64,000 nucleotides of DNA, from assembly GCA_037501455.1 (NCBI GenBank), contig CM074858.1:37197001-37261000 (forward strand), in the 5' to 3' direction. Under the pieces are notes generated by a model. It did not search any database, was not told where the DNA came from, and saw nothing but the letters and a program-made list of their open reading frames with translations. Source of the stretch: Lantana camara. Its lineage: Eukaryota; Streptophyta; Magnoliopsida; Lamiales; Verbenaceae. Shown here one piece after another: positions 23,986-36,612 of this stretch. A program made the translations under genes and the position numbers. The stretch's first letter is position 1, and each line of letters opens with the position of its first letter.

Positions 23986-26537
23986 TGTAGCACCCCTTAC
24001 ACGTGGAGGTGCCACACCCCCGCACTATAGGTCAATCAACATACGAAACGGCCAATCCGTACATGAACTAACCTATAGCGAACGGGTGACAATGCAATAA
24101 AATGACAAGCTAGGCGCGATTACTTATACGTGCAACCAAATAAAGCGGAAGCATAAATAACTATTATCAAATATTTCCATTTACCAGGCCATGACATTTC
24201 TCACTTACTAAGTAAAATATATTCAAACTTCTCATATCAATACATTATCATCTTCAAGTAAACCAATAACAATAACTATCATTCCATAATTAACAATAAA
24301 TAACCAAATACACGAACCATGGTTGACTCGACTACATGAACTGGACTCGACTCGACTCAACTCCCGCCTATCGTGCACTTACAATAACCTGAAAGGTGGA
24401 GGTGTCAGTCTGTGAAGACCGAGTGAGGGGTTTACATACGTATTAACGCAGATACCATGCAAGTTATATTCTCGGGTAAAGATTTGTAAAAGATAAATAT
24501 AGGAGTTCAATAATAATATAGCTTCGCCCGAGAATACAACTATCAATATTAAATACTTGTTCATTGTCATGCAATCAATACCTGGCCCCGGCGAGTAAGG
24601 GCAGTCTCCAACCGAACTCCAAATGTACATGAACATGCTTGCTTGATTATTAAACAATAAGTGATCATGCAATTCAATTATCGTGCAATCGTGCATGTGT
24701 AATCATATAACACGTTCATGGAATGGAAAATCATGCAATAACCCGAGGACAATCCGTGGTGCCGGACCCGTCCCCAGTCTCCTTCTTCCTCCAGTTGATG
24801 ATGGGATTGCAAGGCCCCATCATCCATTCATGTTGAGCAGAGGGTACATGAATCCCTAAGCCCGGAGCTCCTTCCTCCACTAACCTCCCAGCGGATTCAG
24901 GGGTGACCCCAAATGTGGTGAGGATACCGCCAGAGTTATCGGTCAACCCTTGCTTTCCCGGTTGTCTCTAGTCACTACCCTCGGGCCCAAACGTGAACGG
25001 TCATGCTACTCGCCTAAAACATGCACGAAACAATACATGGATTGCTGACTTGCTTGCTTGAACATGAATTGAAATGATCAATGATTCATGGAAATGATAG
25101 ATATAAATACCTTTTGGCCGAAATATCACATAAGGGATATACGGGTTCTATATAACTAGCAATTAAACCTCACCTGACAGGCGACACACGACTCGTGAAT
25201 ACGTGAATGTGCTCATGATCCACAATCTCCGCCCTGGAGAATAACTGGACAAGAAACGGGACAATGTACGTGCGTGAGACCACAATTCAAGCATATTATT
25301 CCATATAAGGGCACACGGCGTGATCAAGTACGAGACATCGGGCAATAAACAATGTAGCATGATAACATGTTGTTTCAGTACATAGTGCATCAAATAATAG
25401 CAATTCGGGGTCAAAGAAGTTATCGGATCGAGGGGTTATTTTCGTAATTTTATACAGAAACTTTTGTTCTGCAAGTCAGGTGGGAACGGCCATTCCGGCT
25501 TCCCTTTGTAAATGGGAACGGTCGTTCCCACGAATTCTCAAAACTCGCCAACAACTTCAGCTTTAAAAATGCGCCTTAGCTGGCAACGGCCCTTCCGGCA
25601 CCAAGGCCAAAATGGGAACAGCCGTTCCCATGCTCGGCCGCCTAGTTTTAGTTTCAAAGGAGGGGAACGCCCGTTCCCACAATGCCTTGAGGCTGGGAAC
25701 GGTCGTTCCCTGTTTCAGCAATTTACAGAAACAGAGCAAAAACAGGGGAAGCTCTCGGCAAAGAATTAACAATGCAACAAAATTCCATTTTCAATCAACA
25801 AAGTTAGGATTTTCTGGTAACATGATGCATATATGCTCAAGAAATGATAAAATAACACTTAAACACTCAAAGCATGAAATATCATCAAGAATTCCAATTT
25901 TCCAAGCTCATGATCAAACTTAATCACTTAAGCTAATTATTCAAGGATTCATGCTCTAAATCATGCTATAATCCAAGTTATGACCACATATTCATAACTC
26001 CATGTCCAATTAATCCATCTAGCATATAAATCCCAAACCCTAACCATTCCTAACATGATCAAGAATCATGAATTCATGCAAACCAACCTTTAAATAGAAG
26101 AAATGAAGAAGATAGATGATGATGATGATGAACTCCCCAATTCCTTGAAATATTTCTTGAAATCTTGATGATTGGATGAAAAATCACTCCTTTCTCTTCC
26201 TTTCTTAATACCGAGAATAAGGAGCAATTATGTTTGAGAAAATATTGGATAATTTGAGAACAAGGAAGCTTGTAGATGGAAATAACGTAACATCCCATTT
26301 TGAAATGTGTGAATTGCCCAATTTTGCCAATTAATCCCCCAAGGATTCAAGTTATGCACTTGAGTATGCAAGTTTTAAAATATGCTCAATTAAGTCCTTA
26401 AAAGATTATGCAATTAGGTCCCTAGAATTTTAAAGAAATATACAACAAGGGATAATTTGGTAATTTGAAACACTCTCGGTAATTGTTTCATGAAATTAAT
26501 ATTTTTCATGTCATAAAATAATATTTTAAATGATAGG
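23986..26537 (-). repeat. 5' LTR of element B, main part
   Basis: Matches 17776-20790 without the 308-bp duplication and is cut at 26537 by element C; the remaining 156 bp are at 40770-40925. It carries the second copy of the six-motif palindrome cluster (25482-25710). Its acceptor-like site near 24378 has changed to TTGTAAG. Confidence 0.88.
25482..25710. repeat. Palindrome cluster in 5' LTR of element B
   Basis: Six GGGAACGGCCGTTCCC-type motifs in the same order as at 19271-19499. Several motifs differ between the two LTR copies (for example GTTTCGG versus ATTCCGG in the first), so they drift after insertion. Confidence 0.85.
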
Positions 26538-29500
26538 TGTAACGCCCCCACCCGTACCAGAACAAGAGGAGAGCGGCGTCTCAACCCCCGCACTGAAGCA
26601 CCTCTCAAGTAATGGTGTGAGCCATCACTCAAGAAATACTCCAGCGAACGGCTGTCTATCAGAACTATACATGTACAACGATGTGGCTATGCAGCGGAAA
26701 ATCAGAGTATTTTAAAACTTTTCAAAACATGTGCGTGATGGCATGTAACAAGCAAGAACATATTGATCGTGTAAGAGTGACTTGGCATATCAGAACATGT
26801 AACAGATTCACATATAAGTACCGATATAGCAGAGTTCAATGTATCGATAACAGAGTAGCAGAAAGAGTATAACAAATATACTCAAGTATTCAAAAACATA
26901 TACAGAAACATAAAGTGATGCAGCCATAAAACATATGCAAGACACAAAAGGAAAGTAATACTAAGTCCTGACTGAAACAAAAATGACAATCTAGAGCTTC
27001 AAGATACCTCTAGACTGCGGCTGCAAGACCTGAAACCACGAGGCAAGAAAACGGGAGAGGTATTAGTCAAAAGGACTAAGTGAGGGAATACTTTAAAGAA
27101 AGTACTGAATGATAAAGAACTTGAAGTAAAGTTTAGAACTGTTAATGCAATGCTTTAAAGAAGAACTTGAAACAATTTCGATTGATAAAACTCTTTGAAT
27201 GCGATGCTGTAAAAGAATGCACGTTATAAAATATTTTCATGAATGTTATCACACGCGCACACATATGCTGTTGATGGTTCATAGTTCTTTCATAAAACGG
27301 GATAAGGTAAAGTAAACTTTTCCAGATATGAACCATCCTTTATGAAACAGAATTTTGCCCGCAAGCTAGGCTCCTCCATCCTTACTCCAGAAAACATGAT
27401 TCGGTAAAGCATCGGACCAGGATCAACGATAATTCCACGTTTAGTAGAGTATCGGACCAAGATCAACAATAACCCCACATATAGTAGAGCATCGGACCAA
27501 GGTCAACAACAACTCCGCACATAGTAGACTATCGGACCAAGGTCAACAACAACTCTTACCAACGCATACAAACATGCACCATCCTCCACCGGCTGTCACA
27601 TCGGGTAGCTAGCCCTAGGCGACCTGTAAACATGTAATGGGAACAGATTTGCTGTCCGTTCCCAGACAAATTGTCCTAGCTTAACAAACCTCCTGTTAAA
27701 AGTCGGTGTCAATAGTCTAAGTGTGGCTGCCGGTATTGGTGATGTCATTGGCGCTCACCTCCCGAGCATCACCTCCACACATAACCGCCGGGCCCAAACT
27801 GTAAACTGTATGCTTGCATTTAAGATTAGCAGTGACCAGAGTACCACTATAGTATGCTAACTATAACATGTGAAATTGTAACTGTAACATATGATGCTGT
27901 CTGTAAAACATATGATTCTGTCTGAAAACATGTGATTCTGTCTGAAAACATATGATTCTGTCTGTAAATTGTACTTTGAAAACATATGCAAAACATGTAA
28001 CTGTCTTTGAACAAGAATGCAGAACTTTGGAAAACATGTACTGTAGATCAAGGTATACTATTAAAGTATGAATGATCCTTTCAATAGAATGTCCCGATAA
28101 AAGGGATAGTTCAAAACGAGGTTTAGCTTTGAATTTCAAAACATATGATATGATAGTATAATTGTGGTTCCAGTTGGAAAACATTTATAACTTCACCTCA
28201 CCTATCAGTAACAAAGGGAGGTAGACAGATTATGCGGTGCCCTGGGGATCCCAGTGCTCAACTTTAACTCCTGTAGGTGGTGTACTAGAGTGAGCTTAAG
28301 AACTAAGACCCACTACTAACCAAGATGCATATGAAATGCATGAAACAATGAACAATAACATGTAAAGAACATGTAACACAAGAGAGTAATACCATTTAAG
28401 GTATTCAAGAAAGGTAACACACAAAGGAATACGTCAAAGTGAGTTACTCTTAACGTTTGACTATGATCTTACTATAACCGAGTAAGCTTTAGTCAAATTA
28501 TGAATCCTATCGCAAACCTTAAGTTATAAAAGATGTCCACGAAAGAAAACACATTTTGAAAACATATTTTAGACCCTGGATATGGAAACCCTTGGTGCAA
28601 ATGTCTATTAGGAAAGCACAAGTTTTATTACACTTTTACTATTCAAAAGCACTATTCAAAAGTACTATTCAAGATTACTATTCACGCTTACTATTCACAT
28701 GTTACTATTCACATGTCGGGTCAAAGGGGTCGGGTCAAACCCTTACTATACACACACCCACACACACACGGTACACACACACACCATGCACGAACACACA
28801 CACACACACACGACACGCACACACACACCCTAATTAAATTATGATCTTGATTATAACCTATAGTTTCAAGTTCATGTTAATATAATCAAAAGTGATCTAG
28901 GTTAAAGGTATAACCTATAGTTAAGAGATCCAATTAAGGCATAAGATCAAGTTATGAAACACTAATCTATGTTAGGTTATAACATGTGACACTATTAAAG
29001 TGTATAACATATGATCAAGGCACTAATCCATTAATCCATATCATATCTTAAGCTCAATTCACAATTCAAGAATCATATAACAATGTGACAACATGTCACA
29101 ACATATATCATATCATATCATATCATATATCATGAACCTTTAGGCATGTAACATGTAACAATTTAATTCAATATCAACATGTAACAAGTTGTGACATAAT
29201 TAATTGTAAATCACTATTCCATTAGCTAGCATGCATGAACATAATCCAAATTCCATAATCATGCATCAATTCTCATAATATAACAACCATATCACATGAT
29301 CATAGCATATACTAGAGCAATTGATAACATATTCATGCATATACTAAACAATTAAAACATATAAACAACTATTGAAACATATCATGAAAACTATATAATA
29401 AATGCATAAAATAAAATCCTATATGGCTTAGGGAAGACCCTAAGACCCAACCTAAACATAATATAAACATACCATAACATAAAACATAAACTAAACTAAA

Positions 29501-30721
29501 CATAACATAAAAACAAAACAAACTAACCTAGCTACAAGGGGGGGGTGGCCAACGGCAAAGAGGGGGAGAGGGAGAGAAGAAAGGGTGTTGTTAACACAAC
29601 TTTGAGCAAGGAATGAAATGCCATGGGAGGGGTATTTATAGTTGTGAATAATCCCCTCACCTTGCAAATAGAGATGGCTTAAGGGTAGGAGAGCAAAATA
29701 AGAGTTCATCCACTTGTATCTTCTAGAAGCTTTAGGGATTATGAAGGTAAAATGGGACTGCTGGGGCTATTTCTGTAATTTCGTTCCCCAAGGCTCGAGG
29801 ATAAGTGGCTGGAAGTATAACCATCCTGACGGCAAGAAAATTAGCTTCGAAACGCATATTCATTCGTCGAAATCGGATTTACCGTTTGAAAGATACATTA
29901 GTTTTAGTGAATAAAAGTTTTGAGCTCGAAACTCAACACGAGTGAAAAACGACTTTCTAGAATGATTTGCAAGTCCGGATTGCTTCCAAAATTCAAGAAA
30001 TAAATCGGGAAGCGTTTTGAGTCCAAAATCGACTATGAAACGTTTTACCGTTAAAAAGTTGAAAACGTAGGATGAATAGTGAATTCTTACGTACGAACGT
30101 ACGCTTCAAAATTTCAAGCTAGGGTTTGAATCAAGAGTTGTAAAACATCTCAAAAATCTTGAAATAGCTCAAGTAGTGCAAATCCGAAGAGAAAACATTT
30201 TTCGAATGAAAACCGTTCGTAAAAGGAATAGTAAACTATGGTTTTCAAAAACGTTTTCAATAAAACAAAGTTCCGAAATGGATTTCCAAGCCAAGAATGA
30301 TTTCAAAAGACTCTTCTCGACTCAAGGATCGATTTGACTGTAGCTTGGGTAGGAAAAGGTATCAGAATCAAAAGATCATTTTCTGATGAATAGTAACTTT
30401 GGTCGGTAAGTTCCAAAAATACCCTTATGGCTCAAGAAAGACTTTCTGAGTTCGGGAAACAAGTTCAAATGATTGGGAAACATGTGTGATGAACCTCTAG
30501 GGTTCGAGTAGCAATATGAACAAAGTAGGCTCGGGTTATGAATAGTAAACTGTATCAAAGGTCAAGAATTCCCCCTTAAAACATGTCAGAACATAAACGA
30601 GCACAAAGTTCATGTAAGAATGCAATGCATGATGATTCAAAAAGTTGGATCACGGTCTATAAACGCTTTACCACTGCCTTAACTTACTGTTTTCATCCAG
30701 GCCCTGTTTTGGGCTATTACA
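26538..30721 (-). repeat. 3' LTR of element C (4184 bp)
   Basis: On the minus strand it starts TGTAATAGCCCAAAACAGGG and ends GGGGGCGTTACA. It contains a CA microsatellite (28748-28829), an ATATC repeat (about 29105-29133), donor-like TAG|GTTAGT (29527) and acceptor-like TTGCAG (27021). Frames found here recur in the other LTR with changes and show no domain. Confidence 0.9.
28748..28829. repeat. CA microsatellite in LTR C
   Basis: Interrupted (CA)n. The other LTR has the equivalent run at 38788-38872 with slightly different length. It creates a spurious Thr/His-rich reading frame. Confidence 0.95.
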
Positions 30722-30727
30722 GTCACC

Positions 30728-32545
30728 CCTCCTTAAAGAGAATATGTCCTCAGATTCTTCCGCTGTAACTGCAAACAACTCAGGGTGATGCTTCTACATT
30801 TTCTCTTCTGTCTCCCAGGTTGCCTCTTCTGTCCCATGTCCCTTCCAAAGGACTTTAACTAAAGGAATTTTCCTATTCCTCAGCTCTTAAAACTTCCTGT
30901 CTGGAATCTTAGCGGGCTTCAAAACATAAGTCAAATCCGGTTCCAACGGTATCTCCTCTACCGGCACAACCTCTGTCTCATCCGAGAAACACTTGCGAAG
31001 CTGAGATACATGAAATACGTTGTGGATTCCTGTTAGACCTACAGGCAAATCCAGTCTATAAGCAGTCGGTCCGACTCTCTCCAGTATCTCATACGGTCCA
31101 ACATATCTCGGGTTTAACTTTCCTCCTTTTCCAATTCGGAAAAACCCTTTCCTTGGCGATGCCTTCAGAAATACCTTTTTGCCCACTGTGAATTCCAAAT
31201 CTCTTCTTCGTCGATCAGCATAACTCTTCTGCCTGTCCTGGGCAACTTTCATTCTCTGGCGAATGATTTGAATCTTTTCCGTCGCTTCTCTTATCCATTT
31301 AGCTGAATTCACTCTGATTGGTCCTTTCTCAGTACATCTCGCTTCATCCAAATCCCAGTACAACGGGGATCTACATTTCCTTCCATACAGGGCTTCGTAT
31401 GGAGCAGCTTTAATAGAAGCTTGATAACTATTGTTGTATGCAAACTCCACAAGAGGTAAACACTCTTTCCAACTTTCCTGGAAGTCCAAAGCGCAAGCTC
31501 TTAGCATATCTTCCGAGTACTTAATCATCCTTTCTGATTGTCCATCCGTCTGAGGATGGGCTGCAGTACTGAAGTTCAACTTTGTTCCCATTAAAGTCTG
31601 AATTTCTTTCCACAAGTGCGACGTGAATTTCGGATCTCTATCCGAGACTATACTGTTCGGGACTCCATGTAATCTGACAATCTCTTGTTGGTACAGCTTT
31701 GCCAACGTGCTAACCTTATCCGTCGTCTTAACTGGCAAAAAGTGTGCTGACTTTGTCAAACGATCAATGATCACCCAGATACTATCTTGTCCTCCTCTGA
31801 CTTTGGGTAATCCAGTGACAAAATCCATCGTGATTTGCTCCCACTTCCAAGTCGGAATCGGTAATGGTTGCAACTTCCCACTCGGTTTCTGGTGCTCATC
31901 TTTAACTTTCTGACAAGTTAAGCATTTCTTGACATAGTTGGCTATGTCTCTCTTCATTCCATTCCACCAGAATTGTGTCTTAACATCTTGATACATTTTA
32001 GTACCTCCGGGATGTATTGTGTACTTAGTCTTATGCGCTTCGTCGAGAATCTCTTTCCTCAAAACAGTTGGCACGCATACTCGACCTTTGTACCTCAATA
32101 TTCCATGTTCATCAACCCTGAACTTAGTCTCATCATCCTTCTCCTTAGATTCGAGACATTTCTTGATCCACTCGTCGTTCTTCTGTGCTCCCAGCACTTG
32201 TTCTTTCAACGGTGATATCATCATAACGTTCGCGATTCGAGCTTTAGTTATCACCTCCATTCTTTCTCTTTGATCAACCTCGGGGTTGGCAGAAATCTGT
32301 GCCAAATGAACTTTCCTGCCTAGTGCATCGGCTACAATATTCGCCTTTCCTGGATGGTACTGAATAATGCAATCGTAGTCCTCCAGAAATTCCATCCATC
32401 TCCTTTGTCGCATATTCAACTCCTTCTGAGTGAATAGATATCGCAGGCTCTTATGATCAGTAAAGATCTCAAACATAACTCCATACAGGTAATGTCTCCA
32501 CTTTCCAAGAGCAAAAATTATCGCGGCTAACTTCAAATCTTCGAG
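30728..32545 (-). pseudogene. pol: Element C RNase H (partial), integrase and chromodomain
   Basis: The 549-codon open part (32536-30887) begins inside RNase H ([18 protein letters not shown], then FTDHKSL). It continues with the integrase zinc finger (H...H...CLTCQ) and the catalytic core: Asp in [10 protein letters not shown], Asp in IVSDRDPKF, and Glu in [11 protein letters not shown]. The C-terminal [19 protein letters not shown] follows. A TAA at 30887 cuts the chain, but the same frame goes on with KIPLVKVLWKGHGTEEATWE and a further TAG, which is the chromodomain. The first RNase H residues, including the usual TDAS region, are missing because of a deletion at about 32540. Confidence 0.92.
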
Positions 32546-33160
32546 GGATCTACTTCGATGCCAGATCCTGATATGATGTGTCCGAGAAACGTAACTCTCT
32601 CAAGCCAGAACTCACATTTGCTGAACTTTGCATATAGCTTGTGATCCAGCAAAGTGCGTAACACGATTCGAAGATGCTCAGCATGTTCCTCCGGTGTCTT
32701 CGAAAATACCAAAATATCGTCGATGAAGATTACTACAAACTTGTCGAGAAACGGCTTGAATATACGGTGCATCATATCCATGAATGCAGCTGGTGCGTTT
32801 GTCAAACCAAACGGCATTACCACAAACTCACAATGTCCGTATCGGCTGTTGAAAGCAGTCTTCGAAATATCTGCTTCCCTGATCTTCAATTGATAATACC
32901 CTTGTCTAAGATCTAATTTAGAGTAGACCTTTGATCCTTGTAGTATATCGAACAACTCTTCAATATGAGGAAGAGGATATTTATTCTTGATAGTCAACCT
33001 GTTCAGCTCCCGATAGTCAATGTATAATCGCAATGATCCATCCTTCTTCTTAACGAAAAGAACAGGCGCTCCCCACGGCGACGTGCTCGGTCGAACATAT
33101 CCAGACTCAATCAGTTCATCCAATTGCTTCCTCAGTTCTTCCAATTCAGCTGGTGCCTTC
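32533..33160 (-). pseudogene. pol: Element C reverse transcriptase
   Basis: Gypsy RT with [47 protein letters not shown], the catalytic [13 protein letters not shown] and [15 protein letters not shown]. It is joined to the gag-protease frame by a single-base loss near 33157-33161, where the expected YRMAP codons read YRRHQ. At the other end the frame stops right after DPSKI, and the next frame resumes inside RNase H. So roughly 100 or more codons (RT connection and start of RNase H) were deleted, changing the frame. Confidence 0.92.
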
Positions 33161-34913
33161 TGTAAGGTGTTTTTGAGTACGGCTCAGCTCCTGATATCGT
33201 CTCGATCGTAAACTCCAACTCTCGGTCAGGAGGTAACGAATCTAAATGCTCAGGAAACACATCTAAGAATTCGTTCACCACTTCCACTTCTTCGATCTTA
33301 AGTTGATCTTTCGGTCTATTCAAAAGATAAACCACAAATCCAATAGCTCCTTTCTGAATCAACTTCTTAGCTTCCATCGAAGAAATCACTGATAACTTCT
33401 CAACTTTCCCTTCTGATGTCCCACTTTCATCTTCTTCCAAGATGATCTCTTTCTTGTAAAAATCCAACTTAGCTCGGTACTTAGACAACCAATCCATACC
33501 AAGTATAACCTCGTATCTTGTCATCGGTAACTCAATCAGATCCGTCGGGTAACAACGGGTACCAATACATATAGGGTAGCGTTTATATACTTGATCCGTA
33601 ACAAGGCAAGTTCCCAAAGGAGAACTCACTTCAAAATTACATGGCAAGTATTCAAGCGGAAACTGTAAATGCGCACATAATTCAGAAGCAACAAATGAAT
33701 GCGTAGCACCAGGGTCATACAAGACCTTAACTGGAGTGTTAAGAATGTGCACAATACCTTCCACAACAGATGAAGGATCAACCTCCTCCTTACCATCCAA
33801 AGCATAAGCTCTACCTTTGACCACCGGTTTGTTCGTCGTACCCACAACCCCTTTTCCTTTATCCTGGACCCCAAATCTCCTGATCTTGTGCGGGCAACTA
33901 TCCATCTGGTGCTCAGGGGAACCACACGCGAAACACTGTCCAGCTTTCTTGCGATAGTTCTCCTCAGTGTGTCCCGTTCGGTGACAATATCGGCAAACAA
34001 TTTCCTCTGGACCTGGCTGAGGTGCTCTCTGCTGTTGTGGCACCCTCTGGTACTGCTGTGGCGCTTTCTGCTTCTGTGCTTGCTGTTTCGGTGGAGCGTT
34101 CTGCTGCTGACGCTGTGGTGTTACCATTGGCCTCTTTCCAGTTCCTTGGGGAAAAGGTCCGGAAGGTCGCTTATTCCCTTGATAAGGCTTAGGGTTAGAA
34201 GTTCCTTGACGCGCAGTAGTTATCTTGATCTCCTTGTGTGCAGCTTCAACCCTTAGCGCTCTATCAACGGCACGGTTGTAGGTCTCAATGTCCAAAGAAG
34301 CAAGTGCCAATCGAAGTTCAGGCTTCAGTCCGTCGATAAACCTCTTCGTCTTGCGACGCTCATCATTCAGAATATGAGGCGCATACTTGATTAGCCTCAC
34401 AAACCTAGCTTCATACTCCATCACATTCATAGTTCCCTCAACCAGACTCATAAACTCAGCCTCTCGTGCATCACGAGTCACTTGAGGCGCGTACTTCTGC
34501 TGAAACTCTCTGATAAACTGATCCCAACTTCCCTCAACGTTGTTCTCAATCCACATATGCTGAACGTGCTTCAACCAATTGTATGCAGCTCCTTCCATAA
34601 GAAAAGTAGCATATCGAACTCGTTCACGATCCTCTGGGTAGATCTCCATAGCCTCGAAAATCTTCTCAAGACTAGTAATCCAATTCTCAGCCTTTAGGTC
34701 GTTCGGTTCTCCATAGAACTTAGGTGGATTCACCCTCAAAAACTTCTCCAATGACCTTTCATTAGGAGGGTTATCTCTCGGTGCACAAGCCCTCATAAAT
34801 TGTCGTAGCACATCCCTTAATTCCGAAGTTCCTTTCCGTTCAGGGGGTGGCGTGACATCTCTTTGGGGTGGCAGTGGTGGTACACGATTCCGGGGTGTTC
34901 TTCTCGGTGGCAT
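33132..34913 (-). pseudogene. gag: Element C gag-protease polyprotein
   Basis: 593 codons from MPPRRTPRNR; I prefer this start to the upstream ATG at 34991 because the family begins with such a basic Pro-rich peptide. Residues about 55-225 are the Retrotrans_gag domain (ENWITSLEKIFEAMEI, YNWLKHV). A Gln/Pro-rich linker follows (about 250-300), then two CCHC zinc knuckles. The first (CRYCHRTGHTEENY) has Tyr in place of its last Cys; the second (CFACGSPEHQMDSC) is complete. The protease has DPGATHSF at about 400-407 instead of the usual D-S/T-G, and ILGMDWL at about 470. Then comes the RT leader, cut by the frameshift. Confidence 0.92.
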
Positions 34914-34991
34914 GTTGTTACTGAATTCATAAACATTCAGATACATATATTCGATGCATGACATATAATGATTCACAGAATCCGTAACCAC

Positions 34992-35744
34992 GTATTCACA
35001 TTCTCACGTAGTCACATATAAGCATGAGAACAACACATTCTCATAACAACATGTCAGCAAAGATTCAAGATCTTCAAACATATCATATAATCAGAAACAA
35101 TTGTCAGACAACATGTAAACGAGAACAGAAGCTCGGGTAACATATCAACATATCAGAAACATGTATAACATATCCCAAAACATGATCAACATGTAAAACG
35201 GAAACAGAACGTGTACTGTCATATCAACCAGAACTGTAACATGATCAGAAGTATGATCAACATATCCAGAAGCGTATTCAACATATCAAGAATAATAACA
35301 TGCTAACAATAAATGAAATGGCATGATCCTATCAACGGTCCTAATGGTATCTTGAAGCAACTCTAAGACTTATGCAATGACAGTTATGGAAAGCAGTAAA
35401 CAGATATCCAACATAAAGCCGAAAGTGATATAACTGTGCAAGGTTTGGTAAAAATTTCTACAGGCCACATGTTAACAGTATTAATTCAAAATGGGGAGGA
35501 CCCGATACCATCGAGTTGACTCCCTTACAGGCCTTACCAATCCGTCCAACCCTGCTGAAAATAACCTAGTAGGTACCAAGTCATCTGAACCGTCATCCGT
35601 GGTTCCAAAAGTCGGGGATCATCTACCAAAGCTATACATCCCCTCATCCAAAAGTCAGTCCTGAACTGTCCCGGCTATACGTCCGCCATCCATAGATAGA
35701 TATATATGCATCAGTACTATATACAGAAAACCTCCTATCAGCAA
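34992..35744 (-). other. Spacer between extra ORF and gag in element C
   Basis: No ORF with a recognisable domain. A-rich with many AACATGT, AACATATC and CAGAA words. The first part (35744-35460) is more complex but featureless to me. It may hold the leader for gag translation. Confidence 0.5.
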
Positions 35745-36425
35745 TCAACCCTGATAACTATGGTCTAAAGAACCCCTGGTGGTGTCATCAGAAACGGCAA
35801 CGACCTCACCCTGTCCGTGTCCTGCTGGCTCATCTCCGCCATCATCATCATCATCAGTCCCTCCATCGCCTCCATCAGACTGATCCTGCATAGGCTCGGG
35901 CTCCTGAGAAGCCTGACTGACATCCTGACCCTCGACCTCCTCAACTGCCTGCTCATCGGATAAGTGATAGGTATCATACAGGCGAGCTCTCACGCGGGCA
36001 CGGTAGTGCTGGTGACGCTCCATAGAGGTGTCGCAATCGATAGTCATCTGCATAAGATCTGCCTCCAGCTCAGCAATACAAGCAGCCCTCTGATCAGCAA
36101 TATGAGTCATCTCAGTAGCATGCTCACGAGCGATGTCCCTATCAATCTGGTACTGCAGTGACTGATCCTGATGGCGCATAGACTCCAACCTGACCTCACG
36201 GGTCCTCTGATACTCCTGAAAGTAACCATCTCTCTCAGACTCGAGATAGTGCACAACTCTATTAGGATAGGAATACCCAGGCCTGCCATTGTTCCTAGAC
36301 TGGCACCAGGTATAGAAACGAGTGCCTCCACGGCGAGAAACTGCCACACTACGCGGGGCCTCAAACTGCTCAAAGAAAGCCTCATCCATCTGCTGATTAG
36401 GATCCTGGTGTGGCTGAACTGCCAT
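35745..36425 (-). CDS. Extra acidic ORF upstream of gag in element C, unknown function
   Basis: 226 codons from MAVQPHQDPNQQ; a frame-consistent ATG at 36560 would add 45 residues but lies in the leader by the primer-binding site. The protein is intact although gag-pol is broken. It has a middle segment rich in Arg, Glu and Gln (residues about 75-150, likely helical or coiled coil) and a very acidic Gly/Asp tail with five consecutive Asp. I see no known domain and no membrane segment. Extra ORFs ahead of gag are known in Ogre/Tat elements; I do not know of one described for Tekay-like elements. It could be an element accessory protein or a captured host fragment. Confidence 0.5.
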   Translation of the reverse strand: MAVQPHQDPNQQMDEAFFEQFEAPRSVAVSRRGGTRFYTWCQSRNNGRPGYSYPNRVVHYLESERDGYFQEYQRTREVRLESMRHQDQSLQYQIDRDIAREHATEMTHIADQRAACIAELEADLMQMTIDCDTSMERHQHYRARVRARLYDTYHLSDEQAVEEVEGQDVSQASQEPEPMQDQSDGGDGGTDDDDDGGDEPAGHGQGEVVAVSDDTTRGSLDHSYQG

Positions 36426-36592
36426 AGCTATACAGAAGATACCACAGATATGAAATCCAGATAACAGAACCATCCAATCCCCAAATATCCTGTCTCGATG
36501 CAATATGAGAATGATCCTGGATGCAATGCGTGAACAATCCATGATGCAATATGAGAGCAATCTAGGTTAAGTCTCTTCTTACTTAACCCAAT

Positions 36593-36604
36593 GCTCTTAT
36601 ACCA
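36593..36604 (-). other. Primer-binding site of element C
   Basis: GCTCTTATACCA on the + strand, one mismatch from the tRNA-Met match, 8 bp from the LTR. Confidence 0.85.
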
Positions 36605-36612
36605 CCTCGGGC

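Noticed and set aside
28556..28837. Thr/His-rich frame
   Set aside because: Product of the CA microsatellite in LTR C; its twin is at 38634-38876.
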